Assembly: GCA_023957275.1 (NCBI GenBank)
Contig: JAMLHF010000021.1
Location: forward strand, 1 to 63,197
Direction: 5' to 3'
DNA from: Lentimicrobium sp.
GTDB taxonomy: Bacteria > Bacteroidota > Bacteroidia > Bacteroidales > Lentimicrobiaceae
Length of the DNA: 63,197 bases
The notes beneath the pieces were generated by a model. The model made no database searches and had not been told where the DNA came from. It saw only the letters and a program-made list of their open reading frames with translations. The translations under genes and the position numbers were made by a program. Position 1 is the first letter of the stretch; every line of letters begins with the position of its first letter. This document shows, one piece after another, positions 1 to 10,220 of this stretch.

Positions 1-2
1 AT

Positions 3-612
3 GCTGATGTAAAACGTCTGAGTTTTTCAGCAGACCCTAGATAAGAAAAAAGTTATTGTTAAAGAGTATTATGCCGACCTCAGAATGAATGTAAGATCTG
101 GCTGGACAATTTATAAACCCGCTGATCATCAGATTGTTGACAGAAATGCTTTCAATGATGAAATGCGCTGGAGTGAACATGGCGATACCCCTGAACAGGT
201 GATGGCTAAACTGCCTTCCAAAAGAAGGGCGATCAATGAGTCAGGTTTCTTTTCGGGTAATGAATACGCCAGAAGGATTTCACCGACCTGGGTGGCCGAG
301 CATCGTTCCTACTTCAGAAAAGCGAATGATGACTTTAAAATTGCTGCCAGATATGTAAAAAGGGACAGGTGGAGCGATGCCATCCCGATCTGGCAGAAAT
401 ATGCAGTGAGCTCAGATGAGAAAGTGGCCGGCCGGGCATGCTATAATATGGCCCTTGCCAGCGAAGTTGAGGGTAACCTGCCCCTCGCGCTGGAATGGGC
501 AAACCGGGCATGGAAACAACACGGATTGAAAAAGGCACGGCAATATATTCTGCTTCTTGAACAGCGTATGGCTCAGCAGAGCCGGCTGGATGAACAGATG
601 AAGGATATGTAA
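3..612 (+). CDS. DUF6340 family protein, C-terminal part, apparent frameshift
   Basis: The 5' part lies outside the window. Frame 3 reads ADVKRLSFSAD from base 3 and stops at 42-44. The frame used from about base 37 onward reads LDKKKVIVKEYY, then RSGWTIYKP (from about base 94) and continues to 612. The two pieces join into the usual DUF6340 order (an acidic and serine-rich strand, then a GWxIY motif), so one extra base, most simply in the CCC run at 35-37, breaks the frame. The first ATG in the open frame (85) is therefore probably not the true start. The C-terminal 90 residues are TPR-like helices (ARYVKRDRWSDAIPIWQKYA, then ACYNMALASEVEGNLPLALEWA). The family is common in Bacteroidota, usually secreted or lipoprotein, with no known function. 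The indel could be a sequencing error or a real pseudogene. Confidence 0.6.
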
Positions 613-643
613 TTACAGAAACAAGCTGCTTGCATGAATGATA

Positions 644-668
644 AACCACCTTCAGCGGTGGTTTTTTT
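644..668 (+). terminator. Intrinsic terminator after the DUF6340 gene
   Basis: AACCACC at 644-650 pairs with GGTGGTT at 657-663 across a TTCAGC loop and runs into a T tract to 668. It separates the DUF6340 gene from the aconitase-family gene. Confidence 0.7.
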
Positions 669-793
669 GTGATTTCTTTCACAGGAAAATATTTTTGGCC
701 TGAAGGGAGAAGGTGCCGGAAAACCTGTAAATTCGTTGCATAATTTATAAGACAGAAATTCCTCTTATCCATAAACAAATCAAAAGCAACGCC

Positions 794-2572
794 ATGAAAG
801 GTAAAACTTTTGCAGAAAAAATCATGGGAGCCGAAGCCGGCGCCATCGTATTCCGTAAACCGGATATTATTCTTACCCACGACAATACATCCAGTATTGC
901 AGGAACATTTTCGAAGATGGGAGGGGTGAAAGTGTCCGATCCCGGTCAGCTACTGATCGTACTTGACCACAATGCCCCGCCTACCAATGCCAAACTGGCA
1001 AACGACTACCAGAAGATCAGGGATATTGTCAAACAACAGGGGATTGAAAAATTTCACGATGTAGGTAAAGGAATCTGCCACCAGATTGTTTCGAAATATG
1101 CAAGGCCAAAGATGATTGTGGTCGGAAGCGACAGTCATACCTGCACTGCAGGTGCTTTTAACGCTTTTGCTGCAGGTATCGACCGCACCGAGACGGCTGG
1201 TCTGTGGAAGCAGGGTGAAACCTGGTTCCGCGTACCGGAAAGCATCAGAATTACGCTTAACGGAAAACTTCCTCAGGGAGTATATGCAAAGGATCTCTCT
1301 TTATGGATTATCGGAATGATAGGTTCCAGCGGAGCAGATTATATGTCCATTGAATATCATGGCGAAGGGGTGAAGACCCTGAATATTTCTGACCGCATGA
1401 CCATTGCCAACCTTGCTTCGGAGATGGGAGCCAAAAATGCCGTTTTCCCGGCCGATGAAGTGCTTTCTGAATGGCTTGGATATAAAGCGGAAGGTGAATG
1501 GGCTGATCCGGATGCCGGCTATGCCCGTGAGATCGAAATTAACCTGAATGAGCTGTTCCCGGTGGTTGCAGCCCCTCATCACGTCGACAATGTGAAAGCC
1601 CTGGCCGAAGTTAAAGGGGTCAGACTGAACCAGGCGTTGATAGGTACCTGTACTAACGGACGCATCGAGGACCTGCGCGAAGCGGCCGGGATACTGAAAG
1701 GAAATAAATTGCCGGATGGATTCCAGTTACTGATCATTCCGGCATCTCAGGAAATTTATCTGCAGGCCATGGAAGAAGGACTGATCCGTTTGTTTATGGA
1801 AGCGGGCGCCAATGTGCTTGCCCCCAGTTGCGGACCCTGCCTGGGAACAGGGCAGGGGATACCCGCTGATGGTTACAACGTAATTTCTACAGCAAACCGT
1901 AACTTTAAGGGACGGATGGGCAACAAGGAATCTTCCATTTACCTCGCTTCTCCTGCGGTAGTGGCATATTCGGCGCTGAAGGGCGAGATCGCCGACCCGC
2001 GCGGTGACCACTTTACCGACAAATTTCCTTACGAAATCGAGCAAAGCAAAACGGTTGATATAGCAAAGGACGAGGATCGCTATGCCAGCGGGACCTGGAA
2101 CTATGCCGATGTGGACAACCTGAATACCGACCAGATGTTTGCGGGAAAATTTACCTACGAGATCAACAGCTCGGAAGCTGAGAAAATTATGCCGTATCTG
2201 TTCAAGGGATTTGACGATAGTTTCTCCGAAAGGGTAAAAGAAGGCGATATCCTGATGGCCGGCGCCAATTTCGGTTGCGGCAGTTCGCGGGAGCACCCCT
2301 GTGTAGGACTTGCTTATGCCGGCGTTAAAGCCGTTATCTGCAAATCAGTAAACCGGATTTTCTACCGTTCCTCTGTTAATCAGGGATTGCCGATCATATT
2401 ATTGCCAGAAGCAGTAGATGCTTATAAGCAGGGTGATAAGGTAGAAATTGATTTTGCGGGAGGCTTTGTTACCATTGCAGGAAAAGAATTCAGATTTTCT
2501 CCGCTTCCTGCAAAACTAATGGGGATTTTCGAGGCCAAAGGATTGGTAAATTATGTCAGGTCAATGTCGTAA
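794..2572 (+). CDS. Aconitase-family hydro-lyase, fused large and small domains
   Basis: A 592-residue enzyme with both aconitase-superfamily halves on one chain. The [4Fe-4S] ligands are visible as GTCTNG (Cys286) and CGPC (Cys346 and Cys349), and GSDSHT is at 111-116. The swivel domain carries FGCGSSREHP near 493-502, the substrate-binding loop. The length is shorter than canonical aconitase A (about 750 to 900) and close to LeuC plus LeuD joined together. The small-domain motif is nearer to the LeuD/homoaconitase type than to canonical aconitase. The reaction is thus a reversible hydration/dehydration of a tricarboxylate or alkylmalate; the exact substrate (citrate/isocitrate, isopropylmalate, homocitrate) cannot be settled from sequence alone. 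It is monocistronic, with terminators on both sides. Confidence 0.85.
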   Translation: MKGKTFAEKIMGAEAGAIVFRKPDIILTHDNTSSIAGTFSKMGGVKVSDPGQLLIVLDHNAPPTNAKLANDYQKIRDIVKQQGIEKFHDVGKGICHQIVSKYARPKMIVVGSDSHTCTAGAFNAFAAGIDRTETAGLWKQGETWFRVPESIRITLNGKLPQGVYAKDLSLWIIGMIGSSGADYMSIEYHGEGVKTLNISDRMTIANLASEMGAKNAVFPADEVLSEWLGYKAEGEWADPDAGYAREIEINLNELFPVVAAPHHVDNVKALAEVKGVRLNQALIGTCTNGRIEDLREAAGILKGNKLPDGFQLLIIPASQEIYLQAMEEGLIRLFMEAGANVLAPSCGPCLGTGQGIPADGYNVISTANRNFKGRMGNKESSIYLASPAVVAYSALKGEIADPRGDHFTDKFPYEIEQSKTVDIAKDEDRYASGTWNYADVDNLNTDQMFAGKFTYEINSSEAEKIMPYLFKGFDDSFSERVKEGDILMAGANFGCGSSREHPCVGLAYAGVKAVICKSVNRIFYRSSVNQGLPIILLPEAVDAYKQGDKVEIDFAGGFVTIAGKEFRFSPLPAKLMGIFEAKGLVNYVRSMS

Positions 2573-2593
2573 ATAAATTATTCGTATTTTTGC

Positions 2594-2630
2594 ACCGGCC
2601 GGAGATAAATTCACCGGCCGGTTTTTCTTT
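2594..2630 (+). terminator. Intrinsic terminator after the aconitase-family gene
   Basis: A nine-base-pair stem, ACCGGCCGG (2594-2602) with CCGGCCGGT (2614-2622), is followed by TTTTCTTT. Confidence 0.75.
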
Positions 2631-2654
2631 ACGACATCCGCATTTATTCAGATT

Positions 2655-4010
2655 TTGAAGGGTATTTTTCAGCAAGGGATTTTTAAGTGGTTGATACCGG
2701 CTATTGCCGGCTTTGTTTTAATTACAGCCCTTTACCTGCTGATGCAGAATACCATGCCCAAATATGCCGGGAGGGTGCCTTTTCTGTTACTGCTCTTTAT
2801 ATTCGACTGGCTGATTCTGAAGAATATTGTTGTCTTGCTGAAGAAGTGCGGAAGTATTACAAGGCGACTCTTTATTGTTTTATGGTGGTCACCCCTGGCT
2901 GTGCTATTACTTTTCCTGCTGGGCACTTCGGTTTTTCCGCTGCAGTCGATGGATAAATTCTGGCGGATCTATCTGCCGGGTATTGCATTGATGGCATATC
3001 TGGCAAAGATCATCATGCTGATTCCGCTACTGCCTGTCTTTTTATTGCAAATCAAAGCCCGTGTTACAGGATTTTTCTTCGGAAAAACTCCCGCAACATC
3101 AGGTAAATCAATTCTTTTTTTCAGACGAATGGGAATATTTATTGGAAGCCTGGCTTTTGCCGGTTTATTGATTGGAAGCACCATCTGGGTGTACAAATTT
3201 AAAATTCATTCCGTTTCACTACAAATAGAGGAACTGCCGGATGCCCTGGAGGGGCTGAGAATTGTTCAGCTTTCCGATCTTCACCTGGGTAGCTGGATGT
3301 CGGCTGCACCCTTGCAGCGGGCCATCGACAAAGTCAATGCGTTGAATCCGGATATCGTTGTTTTTACCGGCGATATGGTGAATTATTCATCCGCTGAGGT
3401 GAAAGGTTTCGGGAACATTCTTGCACAGGTCAGGGCTCCGCTGGGTGTATATGCAGTACTCGGTAACCACGACTACGGGGATTATACATCATGGAAAACC
3501 CCTGAGGATAAAGAAGAGAACATGAATGATCTCATTGATTTCTATAAATCAATAGGTTGGAAGCTTCTGCGTAATTCCACAGAAGTAATCAGTATTGACA
3601 GTGCCCGTTTATTAATGGCAGGCGTTGAAAACTGGAGCGCAACAGCACGGTTTAAACGATACGGAGATATGGCGAAGACCATGGAGGGTGTGACGTATGG
3701 CGATTTTAACATCCTGCTTTCACATGATCCGACCCACTGGGATGCTGAGGTCCTGGAAAACTACCGCGGGTTTGATCTTACCCTCTCGGGGCATACGCAT
3801 GGCATGCAGCTTGGCATCGAAGCGCTCGGGATGAAGTGGAGTCCCGCCCGTTATATGTATAAGCACTGGGCCGGCCTTACCATACAGGGCAACCGCAATG
3901 GCAGGGATAATTATCTTTATGTAAACCGGGGATTGGGTCATATCGCCTACCCCGGCCGCGTCGGCATTCTTCCGGAAATTACCCTGATTACGCTTGCCCG
4001 TAAAGATTAG
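2655..4010 (+). CDS. Membrane-anchored calcineurin-like metallophosphoesterase
   Basis: The first 180 residues hold about five hydrophobic segments (around 11-30, 41-60, 71-90, 105-130 and 158-178). The rest is a metallophosphoesterase domain with the full metal-binding set: SDLHLG (207-212), TGDMVN (238-243), GNHD (270-273), SHDP (356-359) and SGHTHG (378-383). It resembles YaeI/YkuE-type enzymes, which act on phosphoester bonds in lipids or nucleotides; the substrate here is unknown. The start used is TTG at 2655 because it keeps the first membrane segment whole; no in-frame ATG precedes that segment. The catalytic domain should sit on one face of the inner membrane. It converges on the minus-strand PLP enzyme 40 bp downstream. 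Confidence 0.85.
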   Translation: MKGIFQQGIFKWLIPAIAGFVLITALYLLMQNTMPKYAGRVPFLLLLFIFDWLILKNIVVLLKKCGSITRRLFIVLWWSPLAVLLLFLLGTSVFPLQSMDKFWRIYLPGIALMAYLAKIIMLIPLLPVFLLQIKARVTGFFFGKTPATSGKSILFFRRMGIFIGSLAFAGLLIGSTIWVYKFKIHSVSLQIEELPDALEGLRIVQLSDLHLGSWMSAAPLQRAIDKVNALNPDIVVFTGDMVNYSSAEVKGFGNILAQVRAPLGVYAVLGNHDYGDYTSWKTPEDKEENMNDLIDFYKSIGWKLLRNSTEVISIDSARLLMAGVENWSATARFKRYGDMAKTMEGVTYGDFNILLSHDPTHWDAEVLENYRGFDLTLSGHTHGMQLGIEALGMKWSPARYMYKHWAGLTIQGNRNGRDNYLYVNRGLGHIAYPGRVGILPEITLITLARKD

Positions 4011-4050
4011 CTGGTAATCCCGGATATCCTAATTCCCCTTTTGCCAGGAG

Positions 4051-5511
4051 TTATAACGTAAACCAGCCGTTTACCCTTTCGGTGATCTGGCAGTTGTCTC
4101 TGATATGCCTGAACTCATTCGTGTGCTTGTTGTACATGTATTCTTTCATCCATGTCTGATGGTGCAGGCTGATTTCTTCCAGTGCGTTCAGAATATGATC
4201 CAGTTCGTTGTTTGTCATCGTCGGATGCAGGGAAAGCCTGACCCAACCAGGCTTTTGTGAAAGGTCACCATGATTGATCAGTTCGGTGATTCTTTTAGAA
4301 TGCTCATAACTTACATCCAGAAGGTAATGCCCGTAAGTCCCGGCGCAGGCGCATCCGCCCCTCACCTGTATGCCATACCTGTCGGAGAGGAGTTTCACTA
4401 CAAGATTGTAGTGTATATTCTCGAAATAGAATGAAATAACTCCAAGTCGTTTCCGCTGATTGTTGGCAAGGATATGCAGTCCCGGAATTTTATCCATACC
4501 ATGGAAAGCGCGTTCCAGTAACTCCTCTTCTCTCTTTGCAATATTTACCGTGCCCATTCGCTCCTTGAGTTCAATACACAAAGCTGTGCGGATGGCCTGC
4601 ATAAAGCCGGGGGTGCCGCCGTCTTCACGCAGTTCTATATCATCAACATATTTGTATTCACCCCACGGATTGGTCCAGTCAACGGTCCCGCCGCCGGGCT
4701 GGTCCGGTGTCCTGCTTTTGTAAATTGACCGGTCAAAAATCAGAACGCCTGAAGACCCCGGCCCTCCTAAAAACTTGTGCGGCGAAAATAGAACGGCATC
4801 CAGCTTTTCGAGTGGATCCTCCGGATGCATGTTGATATCGGCATATGGGGCTGATGCGGCAAAATCGATAAAGCAGAAGCCACCGTTCTCATGCATAATC
4901 TTTGCCAGCTGATGATAAGGAGTGCCAACGCCCGTAACATTTGAACAAGCCGTAAACGCCCCGATCTTCAGCGGCCTGTCTTTATAATTCTCCAGTTGTC
5001 TGCGCAATTCATCAGGGTCAACCAGCAGATCTTTATCCGGAGCCAAAACAACCACATCACTCATGGTCTCAAACCATGAAGTGTGATTGCTGTGGTGTTC
5101 CATATGCGTGACAAATACGACCGGACGCTCTTTTTCCTTAAAGCATTTACTGTCGGTGAGCTGTCCGCACATCTTCAGTCCCATCATCCGCTGAAACTTC
5201 ACTATTACCCCGGTCATACCGAATCCGGCCGTGATAATAACATCCTCGGGCCCTGCATTTACATGTTTCTTGATCCGTTTATGCGCTTCGTGATACGCTC
5301 TGGTCATGGAGGTGCCTGTTTCGCTGGTCTCGGTGTGCGTATTGCCGATAAAAGGACCTATTTCGTATGAAAGCCTTTCTTCAATGGGCTTATATAGTCT
5401 TCCGCTGGCGATCCAATCGGCATAAATCAGCTTTTGCCTTCCAAAAGGAGTATCATATTCTGCATCATGTCCGATGGTGTTCCGGCGAAAAGTTTCAAAA
5501 TAGTTTTCCAT
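4051..5511 (-). CDS. PLP-dependent enzyme, class V aminotransferase / cysteine-desulfurase fold
   Basis: The 486-residue protein has the SufS/NifS-type fold. Lys246 in SPHKFLGGPGSS is the expected Schiff-base lysine, Asp216 in FIDFAA should contact the pyridine nitrogen, and THMEHHSNHTSW near 135-146 supplies the ring-stacking histidine region. RGGCACAG near residue 380 gives a Cys in roughly the position of the desulfurase active-site loop. It is longer than typical SufS (about 410) because of an N-terminal extension and a C-terminal tail. It stands alone, with no suf or isc partners nearby, so a role in cysteine or selenocysteine metabolism is plausible but a different amino-acid substrate is equally possible. 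Confidence 0.8.
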   Translation of the reverse strand: MENYFETFRRNTIGHDAEYDTPFGRQKLIYADWIASGRLYKPIEERLSYEIGPFIGNTHTETSETGTSMTRAYHEAHKRIKKHVNAGPEDVIITAGFGMTGVIVKFQRMMGLKMCGQLTDSKCFKEKERPVVFVTHMEHHSNHTSWFETMSDVVVLAPDKDLLVDPDELRRQLENYKDRPLKIGAFTACSNVTGVGTPYHQLAKIMHENGGFCFIDFAASAPYADINMHPEDPLEKLDAVLFSPHKFLGGPGSSGVLIFDRSIYKSRTPDQPGGGTVDWTNPWGEYKYVDDIELREDGGTPGFMQAIRTALCIELKERMGTVNIAKREEELLERAFHGMDKIPGLHILANNQRKRLGVISFYFENIHYNLVVKLLSDRYGIQVRGGCACAGTYGHYLLDVSYEHSKRITELINHGDLSQKPGWVRLSLHPTMTNNELDHILNALEEISLHHQTWMKEYMYNKHTNEFRHIRDNCQITERVNGWFTL

Positions 5512-5699
5512 AATTGCAGTAGTTTGCAGATTGCTGCAAATGTCATAAAAAATTGATCTTCTCCGAAGGTTTAACCGAAATATGGAAAAATTTTAAAAAG
5601 CAGGAAGCGCAGCGCTGTATTGCATTGATAATAAATGCAAAAGCCGGTAGTATCCGGTATGTGCATGTCAGGATATTTATGACATACCCTTACGAACAC

Positions 5700-8600
5700 T
5701 TAATCTCCCTGGGCGATCTGCATTTTCGAAATTTCAATGCTTCCTCCTTCCGCGTATATAGCTATCCAGTTATTGTCCTCGCGGTACCATTTGTCCTGAA
5801 TGCTCACCCGAACCAGGTAATCTCCGTTTTCTTCCGTGGTTATACTCCTTATTACAATGCCTCCGTTCTTTTGGTTGCCTTTCCCGTAATTCACGTATAC
5901 TTTAGGATCGGCTTCGCTGGTTTTGCGGCCTTTAATGGATACATAGTTGTTTTTCCGCAGACGCATTTCAATCGGGTTGAAGCTGAATTTTTTTTCGGTG
6001 TCTGCATCTATTACCGTTGGATCACTGATCAGGTCAACCATGGCATGATCTTCCAGATATTTCCTGATCTTTCCGATCATTTCTCCGGGATAGGATTCAT
6101 CCGGTCTGGCGATGGATGCCGCGAGATATGCGTCGATTGCCTGGTCAAATATTTTATCCTGGTACAATCTGTCGGCATTCATGATGTGTTTATTGTATGT
6201 GGCAAGTTGATTCAGGGTGCGCTCCTGCAAGATGGTCCGGATAGCAAGGATTCTGTCCTGTGGATGCTTTTCACCTGGTTTGAGTGCGGAAGCATTTTCA
6301 TAAAATTTTACTGCCGAGGTATAATCTTCTTCACTGAAAAGCTGATCAGCCTGCCGGATTGCTTCATAATACTCCCTGTCAGCCAGCATTTTCTGCTCTT
6401 CCTGTATGCCGTTGATCTCCCTGATTTTTGCTGATGGATATTCGTTGCCGGGCTTGAGTTCAAGCGCCTTCCTGTATGATGTCAGGGCTTGTGAATAATC
6501 TTTTGATTCAAATGCTGCATCGGCGGTGATTATGGCATTGGCATAATTTTCATTCAGTGCTTTTTCCGCTTCCCGCCTCCCTTCAATGAGCTCTAGCTGA
6601 CTTCCGGGGTATGTTTCGGAAGGCTTGAGTTGTCCGGCCTGCAGGTAAGCCGACGCTGCTTCATCAAGCTTATTCTGTGACAACATATTGTCTCCAAGTT
6701 GTATGGCATCCGCATACTGTTTGTCGGTCGCTTCCTGCTCTCCCAGTATTTTTGCAATTTCCGCAATCCTGCCTGCCGGGTGGGCGGCATCCTGTTTGAT
6801 CATTAAGGCAGCATTGTAATGGGTCTGAGCCTGGCGATATTCTCCGGCACTAAATAAACGGTCGCCATCTTCAATGGCTTTGCTGAATTTTTGTTCATTG
6901 GCCAGCTGCTCTGCCTGCATTTGCGCGATCCGTTCAATCTGGCTGGCAGGATAGGTTTCTCCGGGCTGCAGGTCAAGTGCTTCGCCATATTTATCCCTGG
7001 CTTCCCTGAGCGATCCTGAATTGAAAAGAACATCTCCTTCAGCGATGGCTTTCTGATACCCTGCTGAAAGTTGATTGGCCGCTTCAAGTTCTTTACCGGC
7101 CAATGCAATGCGCTCAGTCGGATATTTTTCGCCGGGCTTAAGCTTCAGTGCCTGCTGGTATGCAGTGGTTGCTGCCTGGTAATTTTTATTCGCGAAAGCG
7201 GCATCCCCCTCCGAAATATATGCTGCATAACTCTCTTCCAGCGACTCCTGCTCCCTGATTATTTTTTCGATTTTTGCGATCTGCGCTGCAGGATAATTCT
7301 CACCCGGCAAAATGCCTCCCGCCCGGGTATAGGTTGTCCGGGCTTCATCGTACTTTCCGTCGCTGAACAACTGATCGGCTGCTGCTATCTCTGCAGCGTA
7401 GTTTTCACGCTGAATGCGCTGATTCTCCATTTCCTGTCCGATCCGGGCTATGCGCTCTGAAGGATATTTTTCCCCTGGTCTGATCGACAGTGCATTGTTG
7501 TATGCATTGGCTGCGCTTTCAAGATTGTCGCCTTCAAAATACCTGTCGCCTTCAGCAATGAAATTGTTGTATTTTTCTTCTGCTGATCTCAGGTTATTAA
7601 GTTCAGTCTGCAACTTTGCAATTTGTTCCTTAGGATAACCTTCATCGGGTTTAAGCTGAGCTGCCTTGTTATATTCATCAAGGGCGTTATCAATGTTCTT
7701 TTCAGCATAAAACCGGTCAGCCTCATTCACTGTTTTCAGGTAGAGGTCGTCCTTCTCTTTTTGGAGCGCCAGTTGCTGATCTGCCTTTGAAATTTGTGAT
7801 GCCGGATAAGCTTCCCCGGGTTTAATATTCAGCGCCTGATTGTACTTCTCTTTTGCCCCGGTATAATTCCCGGCGTTGAATAACTGATCACCTTCTGCAA
7901 TGACATTGTTGTATGCTTGTTGATCCGCCTTTTCTTTGGCCAGTATATCATTGATCCTGGAAATCTGCTGGTCAGGATAATTTTCGGCAGGTTTAATTCT
8001 TTTGGCTTGCCCGTATGCATCAAGGGCTGATGGGTAATCGGGAATCGTGAAAAAATTATCAGCTTTTGAAATTGCCTCCTGATATGATTGGTTTATTTCA
8101 GCTTCTTTCAGGGCAGCGGTCAGCCCGGCTATCTCTTCAATCTTTTGCTTTGGATAAACTTCGGAAGGTTTCAGGGAAGCAGCCTGTTGATAAAATGTCC
8201 GCGCTTCTTCATATTTTTTTTCCAGTATAAGGGCATCGCCGCGGGTTATGGCTTCGTTGTAATTCTCTTCAAGTTCCTTTTGCTGCTGCAGTCTGCCATT
8301 TATTTCAGCAATCCGTGTTTTCGGATATTCTTCTGCTGACATAATGCCTGAAGCCTGCTGGTAAGCTGTCAGGGCAGTTTCGTAATCCCCGGCCTGAAAT
8401 AAGCGGTCGGCTGATGCAATCAAGGTCTGATATTTTGCCAGCGCATCCTTTTGCTGGGTCATTCCTTCAGCAACTCTTGAGAGCATGCTTTTGGGGTAAT
8501 TCTCTGCCGGTTTGATTCTGAGGGCTTGCTCATACTTCAGTTTAGCTGTAGTGAAATCCCTGTTCATGTATGCTTCATCAGCCTCGGTAAGCAGCTTGTC

Positions 8601-9233
8601 ATACGACTCCTGCTTAGCTTTTTCTGCCGAAAGTTTGCCGTCAATGTCCCTGATGCGTTGTTTCGGATGATTTTCTTCCGGATTAAGCACAGTAGCTTCG
8701 GTATATTTGTCTCTGGCAGAAGATAAATCACCTGATGCGTAAATCTGATCTGCTTCCGATACAGTCTTTTCATACTGCTTTAGCATCTCCTGCCTTTCCA
8801 GGGCAAGTTTACCGGCTTCCGCAAGTTTATCGCGGGTTACTTTGTCTTCAGGTTTGATGTTTATCGCGATTGAAAACTGTTCCCGGGCTGCTTCATAATC
8901 CTTTGTCACCATGAGCCGGTTGCCGTTTTCAACTGCAGCAGCATAGCGTGCTTCATCTTCAGGATCGGTGTAAAACTTCCTGATCTGTGCCAGTTTGTCT
9001 TTTGGAAACTGGGCAGAGGGATCAATGCTCAAAGCCTTTTCATATTCGGCTTTGGCTTTTGCATATTCCTTCGCTTGTAAATAATCCTCTCCCCGGAGAA
9101 TAGCTTCCTCGAATTGTTGTAATCTGGCAGGGTCAGGACTCTGGGCCAAAGCGCTATAAGAGGATCCAAAAAGTATTAAGAAGAATGTCAGTATCAGGCC
9201 GGAAGCAGGCCGGGTTAAAAAAACTTTATTCAT
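5700..9233 (-). CDS. Secreted giant TPR-like protein, 18 tandem 57-residue repeats
   Basis: A signal peptide of about 30 residues (hydrophobic LILTFFLILFGSS, cleavage near ALAQ) is followed by about 18 copies of a 57-residue unit between residues 38 and 1060. Each unit reads roughly AxxxxDxxFxxxxYxxAxxxYxxAxxLKPxExYPxxxI followed by a charged coiled linker; this is one TPR hairpin pair plus a linker helix. The last 110 residues are different and look like beta strands (YVSIKGRKT, YLVRVSIQDKWYR). The expected location is the periplasm or cell surface. Proteins of this sort act as scaffolds; no specific partner can be named. Its downstream neighbour is the PLP enzyme, 188 bp away; the upstream gene is the LolD-like ATPase. 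Confidence 0.85.
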   Translation of the reverse strand: MNKVFLTRPASGLILTFFLILFGSSYSALAQSPDPARLQQFEEAILRGEDYLQAKEYAKAKAEYEKALSIDPSAQFPKDKLAQIRKFYTDPEDEARYAAAVENGNRLMVTKDYEAAREQFSIAINIKPEDKVTRDKLAEAGKLALERQEMLKQYEKTVSEADQIYASGDLSSARDKYTEATVLNPEENHPKQRIRDIDGKLSAEKAKQESYDKLLTEADEAYMNRDFTTAKLKYEQALRIKPAENYPKSMLSRVAEGMTQQKDALAKYQTLIASADRLFQAGDYETALTAYQQASGIMSAEEYPKTRIAEINGRLQQQKELEENYNEAITRGDALILEKKYEEARTFYQQAASLKPSEVYPKQKIEEIAGLTAALKEAEINQSYQEAISKADNFFTIPDYPSALDAYGQAKRIKPAENYPDQQISRINDILAKEKADQQAYNNVIAEGDQLFNAGNYTGAKEKYNQALNIKPGEAYPASQISKADQQLALQKEKDDLYLKTVNEADRFYAEKNIDNALDEYNKAAQLKPDEGYPKEQIAKLQTELNNLRSAEEKYNNFIAEGDRYFEGDNLESAANAYNNALSIRPGEKYPSERIARIGQEMENQRIQRENYAAEIAAADQLFSDGKYDEARTTYTRAGGILPGENYPAAQIAKIEKIIREQESLEESYAAYISEGDAAFANKNYQAATTAYQQALKLKPGEKYPTERIALAGKELEAANQLSAGYQKAIAEGDVLFNSGSLREARDKYGEALDLQPGETYPASQIERIAQMQAEQLANEQKFSKAIEDGDRLFSAGEYRQAQTHYNAALMIKQDAAHPAGRIAEIAKILGEQEATDKQYADAIQLGDNMLSQNKLDEAASAYLQAGQLKPSETYPGSQLELIEGRREAEKALNENYANAIITADAAFESKDYSQALTSYRKALELKPGNEYPSAKIREINGIQEEQKMLADREYYEAIRQADQLFSEEDYTSAVKFYENASALKPGEKHPQDRILAIRTILQERTLNQLATYNKHIMNADRLYQDKIFDQAIDAYLAASIARPDESYPGEMIGKIRKYLEDHAMVDLISDPTVIDADTEKKFSFNPIEMRLRKNNYVSIKGRKTSEADPKVYVNYGKGNQKNGGIVIRSITTEENGDYLVRVSIQDKWYREDNNWIAIYAEGGSIEISKMQIAQGD

Positions 9234-9327
9234 TTTAAGTCAGATAAATGGCAACCACGCATTGTTTTTTACTGTAAGCGTAATAACAAAACGAAAATCC
9301 GGAAAGTTTATTGGGTATTGAACGAGA

Positions 9328-9990
9328 TCAGGCTTTCTGGTTATAAATAAGCCCGTCACGCATATAAAGCCTCCGGTCAGACATTCCGGCAAGTTCTTCG
9401 TTATGGGTGACGATGAGGATGGTTTGATTGAATTTTTCCCTTAAATCGAAAAAGAGTTGATGTAGTTGCCTGGCGTTTACTGAATCAAGGTTCCCCGAAG
9501 GCTCGTCAGCCATAATAACCGAAGGGTTGTTAACCAAAGCCCTGGCGACGGCGATGCGTTGTTGTTCGCCTCCGGATAATTCAGCAGGTTTGTGGGCAGC
9601 CCGCTCCTGCAGATTCAGGAACTCAAGCAGTTCCATTGCCTTTTTCTCCGCTTGTTTCCTGCCGGTCCCGGCGATAAATGCCGGGATACAAACATTCTCA
9701 AGCGCTGTAAATTCGGGTAGTAAATGGTGAAACTGGAAAACAAAACCGACTTTCCGGTTTCGGAATTCTGCCAGTTTACGGTCATTAAGCTTACCTGTAT
9801 CAATGCCGTCAACTGCCACATATCCGTTGTCGGCCCGGTCGATGGTACTCAGAATATGGAGAAGGGTTGATTTGCCGGCTCCGGAAGCGCCGGTCACCGA
9901 AACGATCTCTCCCTTATTGATCTGAACAGATACACCTTTCAGTACCTTTAGGCTTCCATACGATTTGACTATTTCTTTCGCCTGAATCAT
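9328..9990 (-). CDS. lolD: ABC transporter ATPase, LolD/MacB type
   Basis: A 220-residue ATPase with all motifs: Walker [11 protein letters not shown]-loop [10 protein letters not shown], signature LSGGEQQ, Walker [13 protein letters not shown] and switch histidine VTHNEE. The sequence [14 protein letters not shown] is typical of LolD, which energises release of lipoproteins from the inner membrane to LolA. The start is taken at [12 protein letters not shown] rather than three codons upstream because family members begin like this. No LolC/LolE-type permease is adjacent, so the membrane partner must be encoded elsewhere; MacB- or FtsE-like roles are the main alternatives. Confidence 0.85.
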   Translation of the reverse strand: MIQAKEIVKSYGSLKVLKGVSVQINKGEIVSVTGASGAGKSTLLHILSTIDRADNGYVAVDGIDTGKLNDRKLAEFRNRKVGFVFQFHHLLPEFTALENVCIPAFIAGTGRKQAEKKAMELLEFLNLQERAAHKPAELSGGEQQRIAVARALVNNPSVIMADEPSGNLDSVNARQLHQLFFDLREKFNQTILIVTHNEELAGMSDRRLYMRDGLIYNQKA

Positions 9991-10220
9991 AAAATACAAT
10001 TAACCTGCTGCAAAGTTAACAGTTTAAGTGAAAGTCACCCTGATACGGTGAGAAGTCATGTAAGAAGTGCCGGATGGAATAAAACTGCCGGATTCAGGCT
10101 GTTTCCTAAAGCCTGTTTGGACGGGATAAAAATTTTCAATACTTGCCAAACGGAATCAGGGAAGTGTAAAGACTACCTTCCTGAGTCTGGACAAAAGGCA
10201 GGTGAAGCACCCTGATTTGC

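Noticed and set aside
5553-6434. Long plus-strand ORF (293 codons)
   Set aside because: It is the antisense shadow of the TPR-like gene; its hydrophobic aromatic composition is the complement of the repeat codons.
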